Notes: a model not told the origin generated them from the letters alone. A DNA stretch of 64,000 nucleotides from an uncultured Eubacteriales bacterium (GCA_900545935.1 URAP01000006.1:9600-73599); one strand, 5' to 3'; positions 34,750 through 44,121 are shown, counted from the first letter of the stretch. Program-made: numbers and translations.

Positions 34750-35538
34750 TCAGAAGAATCTCGAATGCAGGAACTCACTGCTTATCCGCAGTGACTCGAA
34801 CGGATCGCCGGGGCAGTTGTCAAGCTCAACGATATAATGCTTGCAGCCGACCTTCTGGCAGGACTCGATGAGTCCCTCCCACCACATGTTGCCCTGACCG
34901 ACCTCGGTATAATAGGGGGTAGGCATGTCGTTTACGCGCTTGATAGCCATATCCTTGAGATGGACGATTGCGAGACGGCTGCCGAGACGGTCCTCTATGA
35001 GATGGCGGACATCGCATCCGCCGTGATGCGCCCAGTAGGTATCAAGGGTGAATACGAGGTTTGGAGAGGTGTTGTCGATTATCATGTCATACGGAATTCT
35101 TCCGTCGGGGAGACGGATGAACTCGTGGTTATGCTGATGGTAGCTGAAGCGATAGCCTGCCTTTTCGGCATCCGCCGCCATCTTGTTCAGGTCGACGACG
35201 AGCTGCTCATATTCCTCAACGGTGTCTGCCCACCAGCCGCCGATGCCCATGATGTTGTCTGCGAGACCGAGCGCCTTATGCTCCTCGAGTGCTCTCGGAA
35301 ATTCGTCGCGGTATTTCTCGTATATATCGTGCGTACCGATGATATCAAGACCGGCATCGCGTGCGAGCTTTCCGTATGCCTCGTAGGAGATATCGCCATC
35401 GGTCGGGTGTCCTGCGGTCTGTATCTCATCGTAGCCGAGCTTCTTCAGGCGCTCAAAGGTACGCTTAATATCGTCCTCTGTATTCATAAAGTCGCGAACG
35501 GTAAATACCTGTGCGCCTATCTTTTCCAGTTTTTCCAT
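34750..35538 (-). CDS. Sugar phosphate isomerase/epimerase (xylose isomerase-like TIM barrel)
   Basis: This 262-residue cytoplasmic protein belongs to the AP-endonuclease-2/xylose-isomerase-like barrel family. Likely metal ligands and catalytic residues appear in YHQHNHEF near residue 133, TLDTYWAHHGG near 168, HLKDMA near 194 and YIVELDNCPGDP near 240. The YHQHNHEF and HLKDM pattern is common in inositol or hexose catabolic isomerases, but the substrate cannot be assigned. GGAGGATATTCCA precedes the ATG, and it has its own promoter and terminator. Confidence 0.88.
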   Translation of the reverse strand: MEKLEKIGAQVFTVRDFMNTEDDIKRTFERLKKLGYDEIQTAGHPTDGDISYEAYGKLARDAGLDIIGTHDIYEKYRDEFPRALEEHKALGLADNIMGIGGWWADTVEEYEQLVVDLNKMAADAEKAGYRFSYHQHNHEFIRLPDGRIPYDMIIDNTSPNLVFTLDTYWAHHGGCDVRHLIEDRLGSRLAIVHLKDMAIKRVNDMPTPYYTEVGQGNMWWEGLIESCQKVGCKHYIVELDNCPGDPFESLRISSEFLHSRFF

Positions 35539-35604
35539 TGGAATATCCTCCGATACTTTTCGGTTGCGGGTGCGGCAAAAATATACCGTTACCCTTGTGT
35601 CTCG

Positions 35605-35634
35605 ATTATATCACAAATACATATATAAAATCAA
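35605..35634 (-). promoter_or_regulatory. Promoter of the sugar isomerase gene
   Basis: On the minus strand, TTGATT (35629-35634), an 18-base spacer and an extended -10 TGATATAAT (hexamer 35605-35610). Confidence 0.7.
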
Positions 35635-35675
35635 TGCTTTTTGCAAAAAAGCGCTGACCGAGAATCGCCTTCGAA

Positions 35676-35707
35676 GCAAAAACGGGACCGCTTGCGGCGA
35701 TCCCGTT
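35676..35707 (-). terminator. Terminator of the putP-like gene
   Basis: On the minus strand, AACGGGATCGC pairs with GCGGTCCCGTT (35681-35707, one G-T pair, five-base loop), followed by TTTGC. Confidence 0.82.
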
Positions 35708-35789
35708 TGAAAATATGCTTTTGCTTTCGGCTGCTGCGGCGGTATACATTCAAGGATTTGATATGAAGAGCCGCGCCGATGTGAGGCGA

Positions 35790-37331
35790 TTACTTTGTTG
35801 TGCGAACTGCGTCGAAGGTCTCCGTTACATCCTTATCGGGAGCCTTGGTCGCAAGGCTGACGATAACGGTCAGGAGTATCGCAACTATGAATGCGGGCAG
35901 CAGCTCATAGATATCGAGTACAGTGCCCTTGAATGCTTCGCGAATGATGAACTTCCAAATGAATACGGTAGCGCCGCCGCCTATCATGCCCGCGAGTGCG
36001 CCCCACTTGGTGGTGCGTCTCCAGAAGAGTGCGCAGAGGATAACGGGGCCGAATGCAGCGCCGAAGCCTGCCCATGCAAACGAGACGATACGGAATACCG
36101 AGGAGCTCGGGTCGCGCGCGAGGAATATGCCGATTATCGAGATGACAACGACCGTGACACGGGCAAGTATCATCTTAGCGCGCTCGGAGAGGCGTACATG
36201 CATGGTGTCGACGAGGATATCCTGCGTAATGCTCGAGGATGCAGCTATGAGCTGCGAGTCTGCGGTCGACATTGTGGATGCGAGGATACCGGAGATGAAT
36301 ATTCCTGCAACGAACGAAGGGATAAAGCCGAAACCGCTTATATATCTCGAGATATCAACGATAATGGTCTCAGCCTCGGAGTTGGAGGCGTAGGGACCGA
36401 CGATGCCCGCGGTCATCAGGCTGTAACCGACGACGCCGATGAGTATCGCGATAGCCATCGAGATAACCACCCATACAGAAGCAATGCGGCGGGATTTTTT
36501 GAGCTCATCGGGGTCGCTTATCGCCATAAAGCGGAGCAGGATGTGCGGCATTCCGAAGTAGCCGAGACCCCATGCGAGTGTGGAGACGACCGATATCGCG
36601 CCGTAGCTCGATGCCGTTCCCTTTGCAACGTCAAAGCCGCGGAAGAGGTCGGTAAAGCCGTCGAGCGAACGAACGTTTGCAAACACCTTGTCAAAGCCGC
36701 CGATGAAGCCCTCACCGAGACCGAGCACGACAAAGAGCGCAACCGTCATGATGATGCTCTGAATAAGGTCGGTGGTCGATGCCGCAAGGAATCCGCCGAG
36801 CGCACAGTACAGAACTATAACTACCGCGCTGATTATCATTGCGGTCATATAGTCGATGCCGAACATATTCGAGAAGAGCTTGCCGCATGCCGAGAAGCCG
36901 GAAGCGGTGTAGGGGATGAAGAAGATGATTATAACGATTGCGGCAACGGCGGAGAGCATGTGGTACTTATCGCCGAAGCGGCGTGAGAAGAAGGACGGTA
37001 CGGTCACCGCGCCGATCTTCTCGGAGTAGATACGCAGGCGCTTTGCGACAAAGAGCCAGTTGAGGTAGGTACCTACGGCAAGACCGATCGCGGTCCATGT
37101 CGCCTCTGCAAGTCCGCACATGAGCGCAAGTCCCGGGATGCCCATGAGCAGATATGCGCTCATGTCAGAAGCCTCCGCACTCATCGCGGTGACGAGCGGT
37201 CCGAGCTTTCTTCCGCCGAGGTAGAAATCATCGGATGTTTTTGTTTTTCTTGATACTCCGACGCCGATCGCTATCATCATTATCATGTAGAGAACGATGG
37301 CGGCAAGTATCACCCATTCTGATGTTGTCAT
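35790..37331 (-). CDS. putP: Sodium/proline symporter (PutP family)
   Basis: The 513-residue Na+-coupled solute symporter has about thirteen hydrophobic helices. SSS/PutP signatures include DDFYLGGRKLGPLVTAMS near residue 34, ASDMSAYLLMGIPG near 54 (Na+ and proline site in E. coli PutP), a WLFVAKRLRIYSEK stretch near 92 and ILASTMSTADSQLIAASS near 335. PutP imports proline for catabolism or osmoprotection. The start follows GAAAGG and has an extended -10 promoter upstream. Overall identity to the PutP subgroup looks good; the exact substrate remains inference. Confidence 0.9.
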   Translation of the reverse strand: MTTSEWVILAAIVLYMIMMIAIGVGVSRKTKTSDDFYLGGRKLGPLVTAMSAEASDMSAYLLMGIPGLALMCGLAEATWTAIGLAVGTYLNWLFVAKRLRIYSEKIGAVTVPSFFSRRFGDKYHMLSAVAAIVIIIFFIPYTASGFSACGKLFSNMFGIDYMTAMIISAVVIVLYCALGGFLAASTTDLIQSIIMTVALFVVLGLGEGFIGGFDKVFANVRSLDGFTDLFRGFDVAKGTASSYGAISVVSTLAWGLGYFGMPHILLRFMAISDPDELKKSRRIASVWVVISMAIAILIGVVGYSLMTAGIVGPYASNSEAETIIVDISRYISGFGFIPSFVAGIFISGILASTMSTADSQLIAASSSITQDILVDTMHVRLSERAKMILARVTVVVISIIGIFLARDPSSSVFRIVSFAWAGFGAAFGPVILCALFWRRTTKWGALAGMIGGGATVFIWKFIIREAFKGTVLDIYELLPAFIVAILLTVIVSLATKAPDKDVTETFDAVRTTK

Positions 37332-37366
37332 GATATATGCCTTTCAAGGAATTCATAATTTTCGTT

Positions 37367-37395
37367 ATTCTATCACAATTTTAGTTAGACTGAAA
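37367..37395 (-). promoter_or_regulatory. Extended -10 promoter of the putP-like gene
   Basis: On the minus strand, TTTCAG (37390-37395), a 17-base spacer and TGATAGAAT (hexamer TAGAAT at 37367-37372). Confidence 0.55.
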
Positions 37396-37591
37396 TACAG
37401 AATAAAGTACATACTTTTTTTGATATCAAAATCGGATATTTCAATAATATTCGTTGTAATTAAGCGATATTTTAATAGACTAATGTACGTACATTTTAAA
37501 AGCGAAAAAACAGACTAAATTTTTTTCTTGTTTTTTTGATAAAATTTACGTAACAAAGCAGCTGTGTGTGAAAACGGGAATTGCAATCCCG

Positions 37592-37644
37592 ATAAGAAAA
37601 AATAAAGGCGGAGTGCCGATGATCCGTCCTTATTTTTCTTATTC
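37592..37644 (-). terminator. AT-rich terminator of the tetR gene
   Basis: An A-rich arm ending AAAGGCGG pairs with CCGTCCTT and a T-rich arm across 37592-37644. On the minus strand the T-rich tail (TTTATTTTTTCTTAT) fits a terminator for tetR. A CGGGAATTGCAATCCCG palindrome precedes it at 37575-37591. Confidence 0.7.
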
Positions 37645-37724
37645 TTGTGATGAAGGTCCGATATGAAAACTAAACCTGCACATTGCAGGGCGGTCTCAGT
37701 CATATGCTGCGGTATTTTACAGCA

Positions 37725-38357
37725 CTATTGATTAGTGCGGCTTTCCTCTGTACATGTCTTTTCGGCGGCAGCCGCTTCGGAGGTATATGAGCGCATCAGC
37801 ATAGGCAGCATTCGCGCGCTGTACGAGCAGAGCGAATAGTCGCCGCCGCAGAGGCACCAGTCGTACATTATGGCTCGTTCGTACATCGCATAAGCCTTGA
37901 CTATATCGTTTACCGATACGTCGTCGCGCAGCTCTCCGCTCTGCTGCCCCGCAAGGATTATCGAGCGCAGCAGCTTATAGTATGTGCGATCGTGGTCGAG
38001 CAGGTGTTTTTCGCTCTTGGTTATCAGCTGAGAGGAGAGCAGACGGGCGAGCAGCTCGATGGAAACGGTGTCCTCTATCATGCGGAACAGCTCGCGGTTG
38101 AGGAAGAGCAGCTGCTCGATATATCCCATACCGTCGAGTCGGTCGCTCAGCTCCTCATATTTATCGTCAAAGAGATAGGAGAGCGAGGAGAGCAGAGCAT
38201 CCTTTCCGCTGAAATAGTGGTAAAATGAACCCTTGGAGGTCTCGGATTCATAGATGATATCGTCGACCGTCGTGTCCTCGTAGCCCTGCTCGTAGAACAG
38301 CTTCCATGCCGTCGAGACTATACGTCCCTTTGTATTTCTTATGTTTTTCTTTTTCAT
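37725..38357 (-). CDS. TetR/AcrR family transcriptional regulator
   Basis: This 210-residue regulator has an N-terminal TetR helix-turn-helix (residues about 10-55: RIVSTAWKLFYEQGYEDTTVDDI, ETSKGSFYHYFSGKDALL) and a variable ligand-binding C-terminus. AGAGGT precedes the ATG. It lies 69 bases downstream of nadE on the same strand, with no clear terminator between, and could be co-transcribed. Its target is unknown. Confidence 0.9.
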   Translation of the reverse strand: MKKKNIRNTKGRIVSTAWKLFYEQGYEDTTVDDIIYESETSKGSFYHYFSGKDALLSSLSYLFDDKYEELSDRLDGMGYIEQLLFLNRELFRMIEDTVSIELLARLLSSQLITKSEKHLLDHDRTYYKLLRSIILAGQQSGELRDDVSVNDIVKAYAMYERAIMYDWCLCGGDYSLCSYSARMLPMLMRSYTSEAAAAEKTCTEESRTNQ

Positions 38358-38426
38358 GGCACTACCTCTTGTTGTGATTGGGGCGCTGCCGATGTCGGAA
38401 CCGCCCCTTTTTTCGGAGCTGTGCTT

Positions 38427-39152
38427 TTACAGCTCCGGCTTGAATGCCGGCATAAGCTGAAGCTTGAAGAGATTCAGACGGTGACGGCGGTCGATGTTTG
38501 CTTTTTTGTCCGCGTCGTCTATCTCGCCGGTGCGGATATAGCGGTCAAGCTCGGCGTAGGTAAAGCCGAGGTTGTCCTCGTCCGTCTTTCCGCACAGCCC
38601 GTCCGACGGTACCTTGTCAACGAGACAGTCCGGCAGACCGAGCGCGCGGCCTATCGCCTTGACCTCGGTAACGGTAAGACCCGACAGCGGACTGAAATCT
38701 CCTGCGGCATCACCGTATCTTGTCGAGTAGCCTACCCAGTCCTCGGAGAGATTGCAGGTGTTTACGACTCGTCCGTTATGGCTCTGCGCAACGGCATACA
38801 GTGCGGTCATGCGCACGCGGGGCGGTATGTTGGTTCTCGTCTGTGTCGACAGCTCGAAGGGCAGTGCCGAGGTCAGCCCGTCGACGGCAGCCTTTACGTT
38901 GACAACATAGTGCTTAATTTCGAGATGGGAAACGAGCAGCTCGGCAGAGTCGATATCGGGCTGAACACCGCAGGGCATGAGCACGCCTATCACGCGGTCT
39001 TTGCCGAGCGCCTCGACGCAGAGCGCCGCCGCAACAGAGCTGTCCTTACCACCCGAGATACCTACCACGGCGTTGCAGCCGCGTCCGTTCTCTTCAAAGA
39101 ATTCTCTTATCCATTCTACGCATTCGTTCTTGATCCGTACAGCGTCAAACAT
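38427..39152 (-). CDS. nadE: NH3-dependent NAD+ synthetase
   Basis: The 241-residue amidotransferase-type ligase converts deamido-NAD to NAD with ATP and ammonia. It has the PP-loop SGGKDSS at residues 33-39, TCNLSEDWVGYSTRYGD near 132, GDFSPLSGLTVTEVKAIGRALG near 150 and a DNLGFTYAELD segment near 192. It lacks the nitrilase domain of glutamine-dependent NadE, so ammonia is the expected donor. AAGGAGAAGAAA precedes the ATG. A CGGAGCTGT/ACAGCTCCG hairpin (38414-38437) overlaps the stop codon and may stabilise the 3' end or attenuate tetR. Confidence 0.94.
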   Translation of the reverse strand: MFDAVRIKNECVEWIREFFEENGRGCNAVVGISGGKDSSVAAALCVEALGKDRVIGVLMPCGVQPDIDSAELLVSHLEIKHYVVNVKAAVDGLTSALPFELSTQTRTNIPPRVRMTALYAVAQSHNGRVVNTCNLSEDWVGYSTRYGDAAGDFSPLSGLTVTEVKAIGRALGLPDCLVDKVPSDGLCGKTDEDNLGFTYAELDRYIRTGEIDDADKKANIDRRHRLNLFKLQLMPAFKPEL

Positions 39153-39223
39153 TTTCTTCTCCTTCGGTTATATGTTATATTTATATGCTTGTGATGTCTG
39201 CCGTGCTGCTCACGGCGGGCGTT

Positions 39224-42200
39224 TTACTTAGGGTCGACCTCGTCTATCGTCAGGCGAATGCGCAGATCGGGCAGCGGTCTGCCGTCCTCACCGAGCAGCA
39301 GCATTCGGAAGCGCAGCGGCTCACTCGAGGTATTGTCTGCTTCGATAACTATCCTATGCCTGCCGGAGGTCATTGTCAGCTCCTCCTCGTACACCTCGCC
39401 TCCGTCGACGTACAGCCTCAGCGGAACACTTCCCCACAGCCTTGCCTTTATGCGCTCGGTGCGTTCCTTGTCGGCAAAGGCGGTCAAAAAATAGTGCCTG
39501 CCGGCGCTGTTTGGTACGGTTATTATGCCGCTTTCGCGGTCGCGCTCGACCTTTAGCATCCATCCGTACAGCCCTTCGCCGAGGTTGTTCAGCGAAAACT
39601 GCGGGTCGGTGTAGTATTCGCGTGCGCGGTCAATATCCTGCCAAGGCTCTATCGGCAGTGTCATAAAGTACTGTACCGCATCGTGCTCTTCCGTGTGCTC
39701 GCAGTCGAACAGCGCGGCATCTGTCTGTGCGCCGAGTCCGGACAGCAGCTGTGCGTATACCCGTATATCCTTTTCGTCGTCCGTGCGCGCGGTGAGCGTA
39801 GATACGGTCATGCTGCCGTCGCCGAGCGGAAAACGTGAGACGAGCGTCAGCGGCTCGCGCGGGTGCTCGCGGTTCATGCTGACCATAGGGATTATCAGTG
39901 CCTCGCGGCGTATACGATGCCAGAACGAATCCTCCCATATAGTGTTCGGAACATCACAGACGAGCGCCTCTCCGCCCTCGATTTCTACCGACGAAAAGGC
40001 AAGACGCTTGTTTTCGACCTGCCTCGGAGACATCGGTATCTTGTCGTAGCGGAATAGGTCAACGGGGGATATGCCGCGCGTCAGCGGGTCGCCCGTGACC
40101 TTCGCATGCGACAGCTCAGCAGGGTGCAGGGTAATGCGCTTGCCGACCGAGTGTGAGAGACGGTCGGCGCTGTCGCCGCTCGGTGAGATGATGAGCACAT
40201 CCCCTCCCGCACGTGCAAATGCGGCAAGTGTATCGGTATCCGCGCTGCCGTCGGCGAGGCAGATGCCGTTCTCGTCACGATGCGCCAAGGCTGCGGGAAG
40301 GAGTGATGTGTGCGGTGTACCGAGACGGTCGAGCAGAGCTGCCGCCTCCGTCCCTGCCGAATAGACCTTGCGGTATCTGCGAGAAGCTGTCGTATCGGCA
40401 TATTCCAGCATATTGCGCAGCAGCTGAGCCGCCTGCGGAACTGCGGAGTAATTCTCGCCGAGCTCTATCTGACAGAGCAGGATGGTGCCGCGCCCGAGCT
40501 GTGCCGCCATCAGCGGAGACCATAGGTCGCCGCCGTCGGCATAATCACCTGCAGCGCACTCGAGTACAAAGGTGTACCCGCCGCCTGCCGGCTTTTCGTA
40601 GCAGCGGTGAATAAACGGTTCGGGGCGCTCCTCTGTCACCGTCGGACCCCAGAATATCATATCCGCATCGGTAATGCCGCGCAGCAGAGGATGCTCGGGA
40701 TTGCCCGCATGTGCGCTGAAGAAGTCGCCGTCGGTCATGCTCAGCTCGCCTATTATATAGGTCGACTGTGCAAGAACTATCAGTCTGCCGCCAGAGCGTA
40801 CAAACTCGCGCAGAGCGGCACGCATAGGCTCGGGATCGTCGGTCAGGTGCTCGCCGAGCACGAGGATGTCACCGTCGCCGAGACGCTCAAGATAGTGCTC
40901 AAGCTCGGCGGGAGTGCCGATGTATGTGCAATCGGGGCAGAGCGGCGAGATCAGATCTCTGTTGCCGTCGCTGCCGTATACGAATACACGGTGTGTCAGG
41001 CGGAGCGGCTCGGTGCGCATGCCGCGCGGGTATATGTTGTAGTCCTGCCGGAGCGTGAACTGCTCTGCGCCCTCGTGCCGCAGCGTCAGTACAAGCTCGG
41101 CATATCCGCGCTCCGAAAGCTCGGGAAGCGGTAGGGTGAATTCGGCGGTTTTGTGTTCGGCGGGCTGCTGTGTGAAGCGCAGCTCGGTGCGGTATTCGGC
41201 GCCCGATATCGAAAACCGGCATTCGACCGTTACCTCGTGCGCCTCGCGTGTGTCATTGTATACGTCAAAGCTGCGGCGCAGCGGTTCTCCGTCGTAAAAG
41301 CTGCTGTTGTACTCGCGGCGTATTATCGTTACCGAACGGTACGCCTCGCGCATGAACGCCATTACCGGATTCTCGCGGCAGAGCGGGTATTCCGTCGGCA
41401 GCATACCGTTGTTTATCGTCAGCGAATACTTCGGTATCTTCGGCAGCCGCGGATCGCCGGTGTATATATCCTCGTCCGGCATACTGCGGGTAAAGTAGTA
41501 GGCAAAGTTGAAGGTCGAGATGCCCGATACGCCCTTTCGGCGCGCATCCTCCTGAAACAGTCTCTCTTTTGCTGCAAAGCCGATAGCGCACGGCTCGAAA
41601 TCGTCATATGCGCCGAGCCCGACATAGGCGCTCGCGTTCTGAGGGCATACGAACCACATTCCGCCGTGTTCGCCTACCGTCAGCGGCTTTTCGCGCCGCC
41701 ACTGGGCTATCGTGCCGTCGATGTTATAGTGGTAGCTCTCTATCTCGGTCATCTCGTACGGCAGCAGCCGATTGTCTCCGTCGAGCGATATCAGGCGCGT
41801 CGGGTCCTCGCGGTGCATTGCCTCCATCCAATCGGGGATATGCAGCTTGAATTCATCGCGCCCGTCGACCCATCGCATCTCGTTTTCGATGCTCCAGAAA
41901 ATAACGCAGGGATGATTTCGGTCGCGGCGGACAAGGCGAACGGCTTGTCTGCCGCAGCGCTCGAGATACTGCGGATGTGCGGCATCCATACCCTTGCCGG
42001 AGCCGTATATCGCAGTCTCGTCGACTATGAGCATTCCGACCTCGTCTGCTGCATCGAGATAGTATTGCGGGTGCGGCTCGGCATGCAGACGAACGTAGTT
42101 TACACCGTTTTGCCGACACAACTCGTACCAGTTCAGTGCATACTGCTTGGTCATCTGTATAGGCCCCTGAAAGTGCCACGAGTCGCCGCGCAGATTTATC

Positions 42201-43051
42201 GGCTTGCCATTGAGGATGAATTTTGTCCCCTCCGTCCATATCTCGCGAAAGCCGAATCGCTCGGTGCGGCTGTCGAGGACCGTGCCGCCGCAGACAAGCT
42301 CGGCGCGCAGCCGATACAGCTTCGGATGGTCCGTGTCCCAGTACTCGGCATCCGTCCATCGGCAGACTGCCTCCCCGCAGCCGCCGTCGAACGACAGCAC
42401 GGCGCGCTCGCCGTCGAGCACCTCGTAATGCATCCGCGCTCCGTCCGGGGCATCCGACAGCTCGGGCAGTACGGATATCTCTCCGCGCCGCACGGAGCAG
42501 CGTATCGCGAGGTCGGAGATATGGCTCTGCGGCAATATCTCGAGTGAGATGTCGCCCCATATTCCGCGCAGGTTGCTGCCGAACCATGATCCGGTCAGTC
42601 CCGTAGTCTTGACCGACCCGGACGTCAGAGTCGTGCTCTCGAACGATGTGCAGACAAAGGTTATCTCCGCTTCGCCGTCCGCTATGCCGTCGGTAATATC
42701 TGCATGCAGCGGAAGAAACATCTCGTCGTGATCGCATATGTGTCTTGTGCCGACGTAGAGCGCGCAGCGCTGAGCCACGCCCTCGGCATTCAGAAATACT
42801 CTCTCGCCCGGCTCTGCCGAAATGTGCACCCGGCGGCGCAGAACTCCGGTGTCAGCGTCGTTCCACCGTCCGGGATAGCCGTAGATATCTCCCGGATTAA
42901 AATCGCGCAGGGCAATACCGGGAGCCTTCCATCCCGACGGTACCGTAATGCTCTCCGCTTCGGGCAGCTCGTCCGGCAGAGAGGTGTCGCAAACCGTGCC
43001 GTACAGCGGGTAAAACTCCCAGCTTCCGCCCATGTCGATTGTTCTTCTCAT
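39224..43051 (-). CDS. Very long glycoside hydrolase family 2 protein
   Basis: The predicted enzyme has 1275 residues, much longer than usual bacterial GH2 beta-galactosidases or glucuronidases lacking extra domains. The first about 470 residues follow the GH2 plan: jelly-roll sugar-binding domain (residues about 1-175), immunoglobulin-like domain (about 176-275) and TIM barrel (from about 280, FILNGKPINLRGD). The acid/base Glu is probably 391 in WSIENE and the nucleophile Glu461 in LTVGEHGG. Beyond residue 600 come beta-rich segments and two stretches resembling class-I amidotransferase/ThuA-like folds without an obvious catalytic Cys (SGGRLIVLAQS; RAGGDVLIISPSG). No signal peptide is present, so it should act on imported oligosaccharides. 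I chose the ATG at 43051 behind GGAG; longer in-frame starts run into the promoter. Confidence 0.87.
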   Translation of the reverse strand: MRRTIDMGGSWEFYPLYGTVCDTSLPDELPEAESITVPSGWKAPGIALRDFNPGDIYGYPGRWNDADTGVLRRRVHISAEPGERVFLNAEGVAQRCALYVGTRHICDHDEMFLPLHADITDGIADGEAEITFVCTSFESTTLTSGSVKTTGLTGSWFGSNLRGIWGDISLEILPQSHISDLAIRCSVRRGEISVLPELSDAPDGARMHYEVLDGERAVLSFDGGCGEAVCRWTDAEYWDTDHPKLYRLRAELVCGGTVLDSRTERFGFREIWTEGTKFILNGKPINLRGDSWHFQGPIQMTKQYALNWYELCRQNGVNYVRLHAEPHPQYYLDAADEVGMLIVDETAIYGSGKGMDAAHPQYLERCGRQAVRLVRRDRNHPCVIFWSIENEMRWVDGRDEFKLHIPDWMEAMHREDPTRLISLDGDNRLLPYEMTEIESYHYNIDGTIAQWRREKPLTVGEHGGMWFVCPQNASAYVGLGAYDDFEPCAIGFAAKERLFQEDARRKGVSGISTFNFAYYFTRSMPDEDIYTGDPRLPKIPKYSLTINNGMLPTEYPLCRENPVMAFMREAYRSVTIIRREYNSSFYDGEPLRRSFDVYNDTREAHEVTVECRFSISGAEYRTELRFTQQPAEHKTAEFTLPLPELSERGYAELVLTLRHEGAEQFTLRQDYNIYPRGMRTEPLRLTHRVFVYGSDGNRDLISPLCPDCTYIGTPAELEHYLERLGDGDILVLGEHLTDDPEPMRAALREFVRSGGRLIVLAQSTYIIGELSMTDGDFFSAHAGNPEHPLLRGITDADMIFWGPTVTEERPEPFIHRCYEKPAGGGYTFVLECAAGDYADGGDLWSPLMAAQLGRGTILLCQIELGENYSAVPQAAQLLRNMLEYADTTASRRYRKVYSAGTEAAALLDRLGTPHTSLLPAALAHRDENGICLADGSADTDTLAAFARAGGDVLIISPSGDSADRLSHSVGKRITLHPAELSHAKVTGDPLTRGISPVDLFRYDKIPMSPRQVENKRLAFSSVEIEGGEALVCDVPNTIWEDSFWHRIRREALIIPMVSMNREHPREPLTLVSRFPLGDGSMTVSTLTARTDDEKDIRVYAQLLSGLGAQTDAALFDCEHTEEHDAVQYFMTLPIEPWQDIDRAREYYTDPQFSLNNLGEGLYGWMLKVERDRESGIITVPNSAGRHYFLTAFADKERTERIKARLWGSVPLRLYVDGGEVYEEELTMTSGRHRIVIEADNTSSEPLRFRMLLLGEDGRPLPDLRIRLTIDEVDPK

Positions 43052-43226
43052 ACTTGAACTCTCCGTGTGTTTTCCGCACATGGTAATAATACGCTCCGCT
43101 CGGATGCCGCCTTGATCGCGGCATATCCCCGGTGCGCGGCGGTTTACGCGTGCGTTTTTGCATACATGCTCTGCTTCTGCCATGCTGTATATAAAAAGGG
43201 AATATATTGCAGACCTCTGTCGCATA

Positions 43227-43255
43227 AGTATATCATAAATACAGCGCTCAGTCAA
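43227..43255 (-). promoter_or_regulatory. Promoter of the GH2 gene
   Basis: On the minus strand, TTGACT (43250-43255), a 17-base spacer and TATACT (43227-43232), giving a leader of about 170 bases. nadE and tetR downstream may also depend on it. Confidence 0.78.
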
Positions 43256-43337
43256 TCTCCGTTATACAAATAAAGCAGGAAGAAAAATGCTTTTTCGGTA
43301 TATGTATGGTGACCTTGATAAGCTTATCGAAAAAACG

Positions 43338-43373
43338 CAAAAAAGGGATGTTAAACAGTTTCTTAACATCCCC
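43338..43373 (-). terminator. Terminator of the DUF4430 lipoprotein gene
   Basis: On the minus strand, GGGATGTTAA pairs with TTAACATCCC (43345-43373) and is followed by TTTTTT. Confidence 0.9.
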
Positions 43374-43418
43374 CTGCCGTAATGCCGTTATTCGGCATTT
43401 TGATGATTTATTTGTTAT

Positions 43419-43865
43419 TTATTTCGTATAGACCAGACGGTAAACGGTATCACTGCCGTCGCCGAGCTTTTCGCCGTCAACACCGGTGGCGGCATACTCG
43501 TCGCCGATGTAGAATGCCCAGTAGCTGCCGTCGGCGGAGTAGTCCGCCTTGATACCGTTAACGGAGGTGACAAAAAGTCCGTACTGTCCATCGTCACCCT
43601 CGACGAGCTTGTTTTCAAGCAGAGCGTCGCCGAGCGTTTCCGCATCGGTCTTGACGGTGAAGGTTATCTTGTTCTCCTCTGCCTCAACCTCTACGGTCAC
43701 GGTCTTTTTGCCGGACCCGAGCGTGGTGTCCTTGGTATAGAGAGCATTCTCCCACAGACCGGTCTTTTGCACCTCGTTTCCGCAGGCTGCGAGCCCGAGA
43801 ACGCAGGTTAATATGATAACTACCGACAGCACGGAGTGCAGCGCGGTTTTGATGTTTGCTTTCAT
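43419..43865 (-). CDS. DUF4430-type small lipoprotein
   Basis: This 148-residue protein has a lipoprotein signal peptide ending LGLAAC (Cys28). The rest matches DUF4430, a small beta-rich domain related to the C-terminal domain of transcobalamin-like proteins: TDAETLGDALLENKL near residue 75, then a VTSVNGIKADYSADGSYWAF segment near 99 and GDEYAATGVDGEKLGDG near 121. In Clostridia such lipoproteins often accompany cobalamin or other ECF-type uptake genes, but none is adjacent here. AAAGGAG precedes the ATG, and promoter and terminator are both clear, so it is monocistronic. The ligand is unknown. Confidence 0.85.
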   Translation of the reverse strand: MKANIKTALHSVLSVVIILTCVLGLAACGNEVQKTGLWENALYTKDTTLGSGKKTVTVEVEAEENKITFTVKTDAETLGDALLENKLVEGDDGQYGLFVTSVNGIKADYSADGSYWAFYIGDEYAATGVDGEKLGDGSDTVYRLVYTK

Positions 43866-43932
43866 TTTTCTTCTCCTTTTGATAGTTGATTTTTCATTTC
43901 GGAATGTTGCTGATGCTGTTAGTCCTTACGGC

Positions 43933-43961
43933 ATTATAACGCAAACGGCGTTGCTTTTCAA
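43933..43961 (-). promoter_or_regulatory. Promoter of the DUF4430 lipoprotein gene
   Basis: On the minus strand, TTGAAA (43956-43961), a 17-base spacer and TATAAT (43933-43938). The spacer contains a near-palindrome, GCAACGCCGTTTGC, that could be an operator. Confidence 0.75.
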
Positions 43962-44046
43962 GCGTGCTACGAAAATTTATCCGGTGTGTATTTGCGGAGT
44001 GTAATGTGATGCAATGTGAATAGAGACACTTTTAGTGCAGAGCTGC

Positions 44047-44075
44047 TTGACAACTGCGGTGATGTGTGTTATAAT
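44047..44075 (+). promoter_or_regulatory. Consensus promoter of marR-tauE
   Basis: TTGACA (44047-44052), a 17-base spacer and TATAAT (44070-44075): a perfect consensus, which calls for a repressor. Confidence 0.9.
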
Positions 44076-44076
44076 A

Positions 44077-44105
44077 GTTCAAATTTGAAATATTCAAAAA
44101 TGAAC
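44077..44105 (+). promoter_or_regulatory. Candidate MarR operator
   Basis: A 29-base dyad starts right after the -10: GTTCA-nn-TTTGAA-nnn-TTCAAA-nn-TGAAC. It covers the transcription start and ends 16 bases before the marR start codon, the ideal place for autorepression by the MarR protein (inference). Confidence 0.75.
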
Positions 44106-44121
44106 CGAGCGGAGGTGTGGG

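Noticed and set aside
37500..37650. A free-standing small RNA between putP and tetR
   Set aside because: A TAAAAT box lacks a credible -35, and the hairpin is better explained as the tetR terminator.
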